A DNA stretch of 64,000 nucleotides from Marinobacterium jannaschii DSM 6295 (GCF_000620085.1 NZ_JHVJ01000010.1:124001-188000); one strand, 5' to 3'; positions 42,968 through 51,518 are shown, counted from the stretch's first letter. The notes: generated from the letters alone by a model not told the origin. Translations and numbers: made by a program.

Positions 42968-43207
42968 TTGAAACTCTACAAAACTATCCCAACTGGCAAT
43001 GTTGGAGATGAATTTAGAACGGAAGTACTAAAAGAATCGTCAGATACTTCGGTTTTGAAGAAAGCCGGGTTCGAATTTGCGATGAGTATTGGAGCTGGTG
43101 ATGTAGTGTGGAGCTATGGCCCGCTAACTGGGGATAGGATAGAAAGCAGCGCCGCAAAGTGGTTCATGTACTTGCCGGAAAACGTTGTGCTTACGATTAA
43201 TGAATGA
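42968..43207 (+). CDS. Small integron cassette protein, unknown function
   Basis: A 79-residue protein starting MKLYKTIPTGNVGDEFRTE if the TTG at 42968 is used, five bases after CGGAGG; a GTG three bases earlier is the alternative. The open frame extends back into attC1, but that part is not likely translated. No membrane segment and no recognised domain. It shares a cassette with the next gene, 33 bases away, and the two may work as a pair. Confidence 0.6.
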   Translation: MKLYKTIPTGNVGDEFRTEVLKESSDTSVLKKAGFEFAMSIGAGDVVWSYGPLTGDRIESSAAKWFMYLPENVVLTINE

Positions 43208-43240
43208 ATTTTTCAGCTGAAAAGCGAATGAGGTTCTACT

Positions 43241-43699
43241 GTGGCTCGGGAACTATTGATAATTGGTGCATTGGCGAATTTTGAGCATGGACCGAATAAA
43301 AACTCGTTGCTTCAAGAAATCAACAATGAAGTTGATGGGTTCTACTTATATAAGCAAGTATTTGAGCCGGGTGTAGTCTATGCCTCATTAAACTGGCAGG
43401 GGGTCATAGGTACAGCAGCATCTGTTTCTTCAATTGCAGCACTTGCTTGGTCTATATATACCACCAAAATTCAGCCTCAAGAAAATAATCCAAGTAACGA
43501 ACTTGAACCAAAGGTCGTTATTCAGATAAAGAACAGCGATGGTGAATTTGAAATGTTCAGCATTGATGGAAAGTATGAAAGCAAAGAGATATTTATCGAA
43601 GAGTTTACCCATAAAGTGGAAGTTCTTAGAGCCGGTGAAGATGGTAGCTCAATTAAAGAAACAATTGAAAAATCAGGTCGTTGGGTCCGCGTGAAATAA
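43241..43699 (+). CDS. Integron cassette protein with central membrane helix, EACC1-like layout
   Basis: A 152-residue protein with GTG start after GAGG. The first 55 residues are soluble. A membrane helix follows (about 57-75, GTAASVSSIAALAWSIY), then a short beta-rich domain, VVIQIKNSDGEFEMFSIDGK. Membrane helix followed by such a strand-rich tail recalls the EACC1 effector-associated component of bacterial conflict systems; this is a resemblance by eye only. It ends just before attC2. Confidence 0.65.
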   Translation: MARELLIIGALANFEHGPNKNSLLQEINNEVDGFYLYKQVFEPGVVYASLNWQGVIGTAASVSSIAALAWSIYTTKIQPQENNPSNELEPKVVIQIKNSDGEFEMFSIDGKYESKEIFIEEFTHKVEVLRAGEDGSSIKETIEKSGRWVRVK

Positions 43700-43703
43700 G
43701 TAT

Positions 43704-43775
43704 ATATAACAAGTACGGGCACGTTCAGCCACTGCGTGGTTTGGACTCGCTACGCTCGCCCGTGCCGTAAGCGTT
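43704..43775 (+). other. attC recombination site 2, left part (split by an IS)
   Basis: Begins TATATAACAAG right after the cassette gene stop. TACGGGCACG (43714-43723) pairs with CGTGCCGTA (43761-43769) apart from one extra G, the kind of unpaired base that sets strand choice in attC sites. The site ends at GTT (43773-43775) where the insertion sequence starts. The rest of the core, GTTAAGC, is at 44799-44805. Confidence 0.8.
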
Positions 43776-44798
43776 GAGGCTGTCGGATAAGTCCTGAGTC
43801 CCTTGGTGCCGGGGGCTTTTCCTCGCTACAATCGCTGAAAAGAACTTTACCGCTGAGGGTGCAAGGGATGGCACGCTACAAACACTACGATTACAACCAG
43901 ACCAAGATGATCCCGCTGCGGTTTGCGGATCAGATTCAGCCTGGCACCTTCGAATATACCCTCAGCCACGTGGTCGATCATGACCTCGACCTGTCCCTGT
44001 TTGAATCCCGCCATCGCAACGACTACAACGGTGCTCCGGCCTACGATCCGGCACTGCTGTTAAAGATTGTCCCGTTTGCCTATTCCCGAGGCATCACCTC
44101 CAGCCGCAAGATTGCGCAGGCGTGTCGTGAGAATGTGATCTTTATGGCCCTGTCCGCTGACAGTCAGCCTCACCACAGCACCCTCGCGGACTTTATCAGC
44201 CGGATGGACGATGTGATCGCACCGCTGTTTACCCAGGTGCTGACATATAGGGATAGCGAGATCGATGGCAAAGCCGTAGTCCGTTTCCAGGGCTACCGCA
44301 AAACCTGCCGGGTCTGCCCGTTGAAAAGCCAATGCCTGCGTAAGCCGAACCAGAAGGAAGGGCGTCAGGTCAGCTTCTATCCGAAAGCCAACACACCGAA
44401 AACCAGCTTTATGGATCGGATGAAAGAGAAGATCGACAGCCCGGTGGGGCGGCATATCTATAGCCAGCGACTGGGCACCGTTGAGCCGGTGTTCGGCAAT
44501 CTGGAAACCAACAAGGGACTAAAACGCTTCACCTTGCGAGGTGAATCCAAGGTCAATGCCCAGTGGCTGATGTACTGCTTGGTACACAATATCGAGAAAA
44601 TAAGTACCGCCGGGCAATTAAGACACTGAAAAGAAAAAACGGGCTGAATAACGGCTCGGATCAGTGTAAAAGACAATTAAAGCGTGTTTGAATCGGGTCT
44701 CCGTTGATAGCAGATGCATCGCTTCAAACTCACAACAGAACAAGGAGGGCTGTCTGAAATGGATATTTATAGGGTTAAATCTCTAATCCGACAGCCTC
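43776..44798 (+). mobile_element. IS1182-family element, internally deleted
   Basis: A 1023-base element with terminal inverted repeats GAGGCTGTCGGAT (43776-43788) and ATCCGACAGCCTC (44786-44798). GTT is present on both sides (43773-43775 and 44799-44801), consistent with a 3-base target duplication. Removing it restores attC2 core GTTAAGC. Full IS1182 elements are about 1.6 kb; this copy has lost about 0.6 kb from the middle of its transposase gene, so it is probably non-autonomous. Confidence 0.85.
43868..44629 (+). pseudogene. IS1182-family transposase with internal deletion
   Basis: A 253-residue remnant of a DDE transposase normally about 450-500 residues long. The N-terminal DUF772-type part is present (YDYNQTKMIPLRFADQ, YSRGITSSRKIAQACRENV). 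So is the C-terminal part (KTCRVCPLKSQCLRKP, GTVEPVFGNLETNKGLKRF with the last catalytic glutamate). Between residues about 132 and 138 some 200 family residues are missing, including both catalytic aspartates. The frame stays open across the junction. It cannot be an active transposase. Confidence 0.85.
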
Positions 44799-44813
44799 GT
44801 TAAGCGAAAAAGA

Positions 44814-45749
44814 ATGAACACAAGATTCATACAAATAATTATAACCACCATTGCAGTCGTGATGGCATTGGTTCATACATACTTTCCAGAAATTAAAATT
44901 GATGGAATCACAGTTACGCTACTACTAGTTGCAATGCTTCCATGGCTAGCCCCGCTGTTTAGAAGTGTAGAATTACCCGGAGGCCTAAAGGTAGAGTTTC
45001 AGGACCTAGAGGCTGCAAAGAAGAAAGTAGAAGATGCTGGGTTATTGAAAGAGCCCGCTCACGATGAAGAAAGCGAACATCACGTATATGCCTTTCAAGC
45101 AGTAGCTGGCAATGACCCCAATCTCGCACTGGCGGGTTTAAGAATTGAAATAGAATCAAGAATAAGAGAGCTGGCAAAAAATCGTGGCATTCAGTCTGAG
45201 CGAATCCCTTTAAGAAAACTAACGCATGAGTTAATTCGGAAAGGAGCATTAAATAGTGAAGAGGTGGCTGCTATCGAAGACCTTCTACCTCTGCTAAATA
45301 GTGCAGCACACGGTGCTGGAGTAGATGATAGAGCTAGTGGATGGGCTTTGGAATTTGGGCCTAGGCTACTAGATGCGTTAGAAGATCGTCTTGGGGAAGC
45401 ATCCATACCGAAGCTCGTTGAAAGTTGGAAGTCACGTGATGGTGCGGCTGTTGCAGAAATCGGATCTGAATTATCAAAGTCGTTAGCACAAGCTCCAAAA
45501 GCATTTTTTCAAGCAATGAAAACCGATCCTGATAGCTTTGAATCATGGTTAGAGGAGGTCCAGCACCATACATTTACGATTTACGAGTCTAGGAGTGAAC
45601 TTGATGATGATCTATATATGGCCTATTACGAAAAGTTGAAAGCGTTAATGATCAAATCTACAAGATCAGTTCTTAATAGCGAGTTTGATGCTGAGGCACA
45701 ACGGGTGCTGCAATCGTTAGAATCAGTAGAAGTTTCGCGGATATGGTAA
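44814..45749 (+). CDS. Membrane-anchored integron cassette protein with DUF4145-like domain
   Basis: A 311-residue protein. Two hydrophobic segments lie at the N-terminus (about 4-24 and 33-50), followed by a coiled linker and a helical domain. The stretch LALAGLRIEIESRIRELAKN to LLPLLNSAAHGAGVDDRA resembles DUF4145/HEPN-like domains. A second helical region closes the protein. HEPN-like membrane proteins are often found in defence or stress islands; a defence role here is inference. The gene starts 8 bases after the attC2 core and is AT-rich. An intron remnant follows the stop codon directly. Confidence 0.72.
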   Translation: MNTRFIQIIITTIAVVMALVHTYFPEIKIDGITVTLLLVAMLPWLAPLFRSVELPGGLKVEFQDLEAAKKKVEDAGLLKEPAHDEESEHHVYAFQAVAGNDPNLALAGLRIEIESRIRELAKNRGIQSERIPLRKLTHELIRKGALNSEEVAAIEDLLPLLNSAAHGAGVDDRASGWALEFGPRLLDALEDRLGEASIPKLVESWKSRDGAAVAEIGSELSKSLAQAPKAFFQAMKTDPDSFESWLEEVQHHTFTIYESRSELDDDLYMAYYEKLKALMIKSTRSVLNSEFDAEAQRVLQSLESVEVSRIW

Positions 45750-45757
45750 AGCACTTA

Positions 45758-45855
45758 ATCGGGTAGCCGAGGGTCTCTAGCCCTCAGCCCCCACAACACC
45801 CTGCATGCGGGTCCGCACAGGGCGTTTCACTTAGGGAACTAGAGAAAGGACACCC
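45758..45855 (-). mobile_element. Group II intron 3' end remnant (domains V and VI)
   Basis: On the minus strand, domain V (45795-45826) folds with a 9 bp lower stem, a two-base bulge on the 3' strand, and a 4-base-pair top with a tetraloop. Domain VI follows, with a hairpin around GGCTGAGGG/CCCTCGGCT and an unpaired A about eight bases from the end. The 3' end is CCCGAT. No maturase gene is present, so only the tail of the intron remains. It points against the cassette genes and touches the end of the last one. The right border is approximate. Confidence 0.7.
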
Positions 45856-45959
45856 ATCAAAATTTGCAGACGGTATGTACAATAATGATATTTCCCTGAC
45901 GGATCGTCCTGGCATTACTAACCGCAGCACTCAATTCAATGTTCTTTATAAGTAAAAAA

Positions 45960-46460
45960 ATGTCCCTAATCCAAACCAAAAACCCCCGTTTCTCTATCCG
46001 AATGGCAACGCCTGTTGATGCCGCACTGGTTGTCGACTATATGAAAAAGCTTGGCCGCTATCAGAAGATGGAGGACAAGATTGTCGCCACGCCTGAGCGG
46101 ATCGAGCAGCTGCTGCAATCCAAGCAGGGTGAGGCGCTGTTTGGGCTTTGGGATGGCGAGGTGGTGGGCTTTGCCTATTTCCATGAGAAAAGCTCTGCCT
46201 TTACTGGACGCGCCGGGCTTTATATCGATGGCTTTCTGATCGACGATTCGATGCGTGGCGAGGGGCTGGGCAATATCGTAATGCAGTTCCTGTCCAGGCT
46301 GGCGGTGGATCGCGGCTGTGAGTTGCTGGAGTGGGGTTGCCTGGACTGGAACACTCCGGCAATTGAGTTCTACCGCAAACAAGGGGCTTTCTGCGTCGAT
46401 AATATGCGGATCTATCGCTTTTCACCGGAAACGCTGCAGGCTAATGCGGCGTTGTTTTAG
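45960..46460 (+). CDS. GNAT-family N-acetyltransferase
   Basis: A 166-residue acetyl-CoA-dependent transferase. FSIRMATPVDAALVVDYMKKL starts the fold, the acetyl-CoA loop is DSMRGEGLGNIVMQFL, and GCLDWNTPAIEFYRKQGA is the last strand region. The substrate is unknown; small amines or amino acids are typical. The start may instead be 21 bases upstream. It lies between the intron remnant and repeat copy 3. Base composition is like the core genome, so it may be the original neighbour rather than a cassette. Confidence 0.82.
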   Translation: MSLIQTKNPRFSIRMATPVDAALVVDYMKKLGRYQKMEDKIVATPERIEQLLQSKQGEALFGLWDGEVVGFAYFHEKSSAFTGRAGLYIDGFLIDDSMRGEGLGNIVMQFLSRLAVDRGCELLEWGCLDWNTPAIEFYRKQGAFCVDNMRIYRFSPETLQANAALF

Positions 46461-46467
46461 GGTTTTC

Positions 46468-46831
46468 GTGGGTTTCGCTGCGCTCTACACCACGCTACGA
46501 AGTACCCATCCCCCTTCGATGCAGCCGAGCATTGACGCCTGGGGCGGGATTAGCGGGCTGGGTGTCTGACGAGCGCAGCGAGGAGTTTCCGGCCCGCCCC
46601 GAAACAGGCGGCAAGCGCAGGGAATGGGCGCAGCCCACAAGTCGCGGGGCGCACTTTTGGTCGTTTTCTTTATGCGAGTAAAGAAAATGAACAGCCTCGT
46701 AACTCGCAGCTGGTTTGCAGTCAGATCGAATGGTGCAGAATCGACAGTTGGCCTACCACAGATATCAGGCAGCATTGATGGCCCCGAAAATACTCCCAAT
46801 ATTGCTATTCGCGCTTGGAAATCGCTCCCAC
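46468..46831 (-). repeat. Dispersed repeat, copy 3 (inverted)
   Basis: Same repeat as at 41524-41800 and 41843-42180, in reverse orientation. The REP-like unit is at the right end (46809-46831). The core is slightly diverged. With copies 1 and 2 it brackets the cassette block, which could allow inversion of the 4.3 kb between them by recombination. Confidence 0.85.
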
Positions 46832-46873
46832 TGAAGCGGAGACTGCACTCGTGGGTTTGTTACGGGGCACCAT

Positions 46874-46902
46874 AAAAAAAGCAGAGCCGGGGGCTCTGCT
46901 TT
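46874..46902 (-). terminator. Terminator of the DUF1302-DUF1329 operon
   Basis: An 11 bp stem (46878-46888 with 46892-46902) is followed on the minus strand by seven T. It closes the two genes to its right. Confidence 0.9.
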
Positions 46903-46926
46903 GGTGGGGTGGAGAGAAACGGCTAG

Positions 46927-48273
46927 TTAGCGTTTACCCATACGGCGGATCGCCTGGGGGGTGAATTCCTTGTACTTAAAGCGCTGGCTGAAGTCGAAGC
47001 CGTTGCCTTCCTCGTTGGTCAGGCCGCCGACCAGGTAGCGGCCGGACTGCAGGTCGTAGAGGGTCTCGGCGGTGATCCAGGGGACCTGTACGTCACGGTA
47101 CTGGAACTGGAAAGCTTCACCGACACGCCAGAGTTCGCCACGGCCGTCGAAGTGGTCGACAACGGAGATCTGCCAGCTGTCTTCATCCAGGTAGAAGGTG
47201 CGCTTGGCGTAGATATGGCGCTCGCCATCCTTCAGTGTGGCTTCTACTTTCCAGACCCGGTGCAGTTCATAGCGGGTCAGTTCCGGGTTGAGGTGGCCCG
47301 GTTGCAGGATCTCGTCGTACTTCAGGCTGCGGTCGGCCAGCTTGAAGTTGTTGTAGGGGATATACATCTCCTGCTTGCCGACCAGTTTCCAGTTGTAGCG
47401 GTCCGGCGCGCCGTTAAACATATCCAGGTTATCGGTGGTGCGCTGGCCGTCGGTGGCGGTACCCGGTGCGTCGTAGGCGATCTGCGGTGCGCGGCGCACC
47501 CGGCGCTGGCCGGCATTGTAGGACCAGGCCTGGCGTGGCTGGGTGATCTGGTCGATGGTCTCATGCACCAGCAGGACGTTGCCGGTAAGGCGGGTGGGGG
47601 CTTTTACCTGCTGCACGAAGTAGAACAGGATGTTGTCATTTTTCCCCGGTTTGTTGTTTTCCAGGTAGTTGGGCCAGGCCATCTTTTCGTAGATCTTCAC
47701 CGGGGTGAAGCTGCCGTTGGCATTGACCGGCACCTGAACAAAGGTACGTGCCAGTGAGCCACCACGGTAGCGGGTCATATGGTTCCAGATCGCTTCCAGG
47801 CCGTTATTCGGGATCGGGAAGGCGACCCCCTCTGACAGCTGCTGGATGCCGTTGCCGTCATCGCTGAGGATAGCGCGCACGGCATTCTGGCGCATGCTGT
47901 GCTGGATATTGTCGGGCACTGCAGCGGTGCGGTGACTCGGATAGACCTTCATTTTGAAGCTGTCGGGATATTTCTGCAGCATCGCCAGCTGGCCCGGTGA
48001 CAGCTTGTCTTTATGCTGTTCTGCGTTACCGGCGTTGATCTCGAACAGCGGCTGTTCATCGGCAAAAGGGTCCTGATAGCGATTGTCTGCCGGCGGCAGG
48101 CCGCCATTCCAGGCCGGGATGGTGCCTTCGGTATTGCCTGCCTGTTCGGCCCCCATCGGGGTCAGGCTCTGGCCCAGTCGGGCGGCGTCCTGTTCGGAGA
48201 CGGCCGCCAGGGCGGTGCTGCTGCTCAGGATCAGGCCCATGCTCAGTAGCAGGCGGGTAGGTTTAAGGTTCAT
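46927..48273 (-). CDS. DUF1329 secreted protein (LolA-like fold)
   Basis: A 448-residue exported protein with signal peptide MNLKPTRLLLSMGLILSSSTALA. It then has the DUF1329 opening EQDAARLGQSLTPMGAEQAGN and IPAWNGGLP, and later YELHRVWKVEATLKDGERHIYAKRTFYLDEDSWQ. The family is related to outer-membrane lipoprotein-sorting proteins and is nearly always paired with a DUF1302 barrel. AGGAGA precedes the ATG at 48273, 19 bases after the DUF1302 gene. A role in lipid export or surface lipid handling is inferred from family context. Confidence 0.92.
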   Translation of the reverse strand: MNLKPTRLLLSMGLILSSSTALAAVSEQDAARLGQSLTPMGAEQAGNTEGTIPAWNGGLPPADNRYQDPFADEQPLFEINAGNAEQHKDKLSPGQLAMLQKYPDSFKMKVYPSHRTAAVPDNIQHSMRQNAVRAILSDDGNGIQQLSEGVAFPIPNNGLEAIWNHMTRYRGGSLARTFVQVPVNANGSFTPVKIYEKMAWPNYLENNKPGKNDNILFYFVQQVKAPTRLTGNVLLVHETIDQITQPRQAWSYNAGQRRVRRAPQIAYDAPGTATDGQRTTDNLDMFNGAPDRYNWKLVGKQEMYIPYNNFKLADRSLKYDEILQPGHLNPELTRYELHRVWKVEATLKDGERHIYAKRTFYLDEDSWQISVVDHFDGRGELWRVGEAFQFQYRDVQVPWITAETLYDLQSGRYLVGGLTNEEGNGFDFSQRFKYKEFTPQAIRRMGKR

Positions 48274-48292
48274 TGGATTCTCCTGAGACCGG

Positions 48293-50158
48293 TTAAAAGG
48301 ATACAGATGCGCTGAGGGACAGGAAGTCCCGGTCAGACAGGGCGTTATAGTCACCGCCGAAGAAGTCGGTGTAGGCCAGCTGCACACGGTACTGGTTCAG
48401 ATAGTCGGCGGTGAGGCTGAGGCTAACCGATTTTTCCCCCTCATTGAAGGCGGCACCCGGCTGCGGGCCATAGCCTTTGACGCCGTGCTTAAAGCTGACC
48501 TGTGGTGTCAGGCTGATACCGGCGAGGGTGTTGGGATAGACCAGGTTGGCCCTTGCCACGTAGCCGTAGGAGTCCTGGGTAACAAAGCCGTCGTTGTCAC
48601 CGGCGGTATAGCCAAAGGCACCGGCGCGGCCGTATTTCAGTTCGTTTACGCCTTCATCGAGTCCGTGCACATGGGTCCAGCCCAGTTCGCCGATCAGGGT
48701 CATGCGGCTGGCGCCCAGCACCCGGTCGTAGAACTTGATAAAAGTACTCTGCAGCTGGGTAACGTCCAGCAGCGAGTAGCCCTGAATTTCTGAGCCGAGG
48801 CCGGCACCGGAGATCAGGTTATCCGCCCCGGCGTTGCCAATACCGCCGCTGAACTGGGTCAGGATGGCGCCAACCAGCAGCGGGCCGTTGATCTGTACCG
48901 GTACGTCTTTCTTATGGCTGATCTCACCCGACCAGGCGATGTCGCCAAGGCTGGTAGAGAAGCTCAGGCCTAGCATCCGGGTCTGTTCCGGGTAGCTGAC
49001 AAAGTACTCGCTCATAAAGGGGGCGGCCGCAGCCTGTGCCTGAGCGGTGGCGATCGGCACGCCGGCACCGACCAGCGAGGTAAACAGGGCTGTCGGTGAG
49101 ACGGCGGTATTGACGCCGCTGATCAGCGGCAGGCGGCTGTTGTACTGGGCCGCATAGAGGCCGAATTCAGTGTTGTTCAGCTCTTCGGCAAAGTAGCGCA
49201 ATGCCAGCCCGAACTGACCATCATCGTCGGCTTCGCGGCGGCCGTTGGCGTGACGGTTTACCACCAGGGGGCCCTGGAAGTAGGCGCTGTCCGGTACCTG
49301 AGTCGCGGGAATCGCGGCGCTGGTGATACGGATGCCGTCACAGCCTTCGGCGGCGAAGTCATTGGTGGAGAAGTAGGTGCCGCAACCGTCGACAGCGGTG
49401 GGTTCCCATTCCAGCTGGTAGAAGCCTTCGATGCTGAGGTTATCGGTCAGGCCCAGTGAGGCAAAGGCCATATTGACCGGCAGCAGCCCCTCTTTGATCT
49501 CTGCGCCGGGGCGGCGGAAGGCGTTGACGTCGATCGGGTTGATGACGTTGATGCCGCCCTGAATAAAGGTGCTTTCTCCCCAGTTCACGACCTGACGGCC
49601 GATACGGATATCGAGTGGCTTGTCGCCGACATCCAGTTCGGCAAAGAAGTAGGCATCGAGGATTTCCGCCCCGGAGAATTTGGCATAGTCGTTAAAGCCG
49701 CGATCATCCAGGTCGCTGTTGGCACTGTAGCCGTTAACGGTGTTGCCGTGGTTCTGGGCATTGTCTTTCAGTTCGAAGTCATACCAGTATTTTCCCCTGA
49801 CAAAAGCGCCCACATTGTCGTAGCGAAGTTCAAGGTCATGCACGCCTTTCAGGGTCTGGCTAAAGGCATCGCCCTTGTCGAAGTTAAGGCTGCCGTCATC
49901 GTAACTGCCGGAGTTGCGACTGGTGCTGCTGCCACCGTTGGCACTTGAGATCAGGTCTTTGTCAGGATTATCCATTCTCCAGCTGGCGCCGATCGAGAGC
50001 TGAGAGTCGAAGCGACCTTCGACTTCACCCAGCTGGAACTCCATGGCGGAACTTTGTGCGCTGCCGAGTACGGCTGCGATGGCGAGCGGTAGAAGGCGGA
50101 GCGTCATGCTCCCGGTTGAAGTCGCCTTACTGCAGGCGCTCCCTGTTGCTTGTGTCAT
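48293..50158 (-). CDS. DUF1302 outer-membrane protein
   Basis: A 621-residue protein with a late signal segment (about 20-38, LRLLPLAIAAVLGSAQSSA). The beta-rich body ends in aromatic FLSLSASVSF, typical of outer-membrane barrels. GRFDSQLSIGASWRMDNPDKDLI and RIGRQVVNWGESTFIQGGINVINPIDV are DUF1302 signatures. ATG at 50158 after AAGGTG is preferred; GTG at 50167 and ATG at 50107 are alternatives. It is divergent from an AraC regulator and first in an operon with DUF1329. Confidence 0.92.
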   Translation of the reverse strand: MTQATGSACSKATSTGSMTLRLLPLAIAAVLGSAQSSAMEFQLGEVEGRFDSQLSIGASWRMDNPDKDLISSANGGSSTSRNSGSYDDGSLNFDKGDAFSQTLKGVHDLELRYDNVGAFVRGKYWYDFELKDNAQNHGNTVNGYSANSDLDDRGFNDYAKFSGAEILDAYFFAELDVGDKPLDIRIGRQVVNWGESTFIQGGINVINPIDVNAFRRPGAEIKEGLLPVNMAFASLGLTDNLSIEGFYQLEWEPTAVDGCGTYFSTNDFAAEGCDGIRITSAAIPATQVPDSAYFQGPLVVNRHANGRREADDDGQFGLALRYFAEELNNTEFGLYAAQYNSRLPLISGVNTAVSPTALFTSLVGAGVPIATAQAQAAAAPFMSEYFVSYPEQTRMLGLSFSTSLGDIAWSGEISHKKDVPVQINGPLLVGAILTQFSGGIGNAGADNLISGAGLGSEIQGYSLLDVTQLQSTFIKFYDRVLGASRMTLIGELGWTHVHGLDEGVNELKYGRAGAFGYTAGDNDGFVTQDSYGYVARANLVYPNTLAGISLTPQVSFKHGVKGYGPQPGAAFNEGEKSVSLSLTADYLNQYRVQLAYTDFFGGDYNALSDRDFLSLSASVSF

Positions 50159-50447
50159 GCGTTTCACCTTGAGTTTTTATTTTTGGCAGTGGTGAGTCGG
50201 TTGGCAGACCGTCGTTACAGCTGACTGGTTCGGGGCATACTGATGATCTGTCGTACCGGTTACTACCTGCGGGTAGCGATGGCTAATACTGGCTTTTTGG
50301 GGGGCTGGACGACAATAACATTAGCCGCCAGTTTTAATGACAAATTTGTTCCGGTGGGGTGTTGCATTGTGTCATCGTAATAGCGATAAATAAGCTCAAC
50401 GTTTCGAGAGTAAAGGCCGGTCGCTGTCTGGCCGGGCAGGGGGAGTT

Positions 50448-51518
50448 ATGAAAAACAGGGGCATGGTATCGACTAACTATGTGCGTCATCTGCTCAATCA
50501 GGCCCGCTCTCAGGGCTATGATGTGGATAGCCTGCTGCAGGAAGCCGGACTCAGCAGCGATGCGATCGATAAACGTGCTGAGTTTGCCGCTGATACCTTC
50601 GGCCAGCTTTACCAGCGGATGATGTGGATCGCCCAGGATGAGTATTTCGGCATGCTGGGCGGTGGCAAGGTGCCCAATGGCACCTTCCGCATGATGTGTT
50701 ACAGCATTATCCATGCGAAGACGCTGGAGAAGGCGATCTACCGGGCCAGTGATTTCCATGAGATCTGCCGCGGCACCCAGGTGAAGCCGCTGCTGGTGCG
50801 CAAGGGTCGCTATGCCAAGGTATCGATTGCCGCCACCTCCGCCGCTTCACTGGATATCGACGAGATGTTGCGTAACGAGCAGCCCGAGCGTATCCGCACC
50901 TCGCTGTCGATGTGGCATAACTTTATCTGCTGGCTGATCGGCAGCCGGGTGGACCTGAAGGCGGTCTATTTCGGCTTTGATGAGCCGCAGGATACCGCGA
51001 CCTACCAGCAGATCTTCCAGTCGGAAGTGCGATTCTGCCAGCATGACAGCGCTTTTGTCTTTCCGGCGTACTACCTCGATTACCCGATCGTCCACACCGA
51101 TGACAGCTTACGGGTGTTCCTGAAAACGGCCCCGTATCAGCTGATTGTCACCGTCAATGACGACCGCAGCCTGACATCCCAGGTGGTGGCACTGCTGGGG
51201 CGGGACTTTACCCGCGAGGTGCTGAGTGCCGAGGAGGTGGCCGGGCGGCTGAACATGTCGGTTTCAACCCTGAGGCGCCGGCTGATGGAGGAGGGCAGCT
51301 CCTACCAGAAGATCAAGGATGAGTGCCGCAAGCAGGCGGCGATCGAGTATATGAACTCGCCACAGCTGTCGATCAATGATGTTGCCAGTCTGATGGGATT
51401 TGAAGAGCCGTCGGCGTTCTTCCGCTCGTTTAAGAAGTGGACCGGGATGACGCCGGGCAGTTACCGCAAGAGTGACGAGTACCGGGCACGCCTGGCCGGA
51501 ATGGTTGCGGATGCCTGA
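50448..51518 (+). CDS. AraC-family transcriptional regulator
   Basis: A 356-residue regulator of the arabinose-binding-domain type. The N-terminal part (about 10-230) is the effector domain. The C-terminal double helix-turn-helix has EEVAGRLNMSVSTLRRRLMEEGSSYQKIKDECR and LSINDVASLMGFEEPSAFFRSFKKWTGMTPGSYR. It is divergent from the DUF1302-DUF1329 operon and probably controls it. A fatty acid or related lipid effector is possible but not shown. Confidence 0.92.
   Translation: MKNRGMVSTNYVRHLLNQARSQGYDVDSLLQEAGLSSDAIDKRAEFAADTFGQLYQRMMWIAQDEYFGMLGGGKVPNGTFRMMCYSIIHAKTLEKAIYRASDFHEICRGTQVKPLLVRKGRYAKVSIAATSAASLDIDEMLRNEQPERIRTSLSMWHNFICWLIGSRVDLKAVYFGFDEPQDTATYQQIFQSEVRFCQHDSAFVFPAYYLDYPIVHTDDSLRVFLKTAPYQLIVTVNDDRSLTSQVVALLGRDFTREVLSAEEVAGRLNMSVSTLRRRLMEEGSSYQKIKDECRKQAAIEYMNSPQLSINDVASLMGFEEPSAFFRSFKKWTGMTPGSYRKSDEYRARLAGMVADA

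Noticed and set aside
43776-44798. Complete, active insertion sequence
   Set aside because: Ends are intact, but the transposase lacks its centre with two of three catalytic residues.
46485-46875. Frames of 83-104 codons in repeat copy 3
   Set aside because: Same repeat-derived sequence as on the left; not counted as genes.
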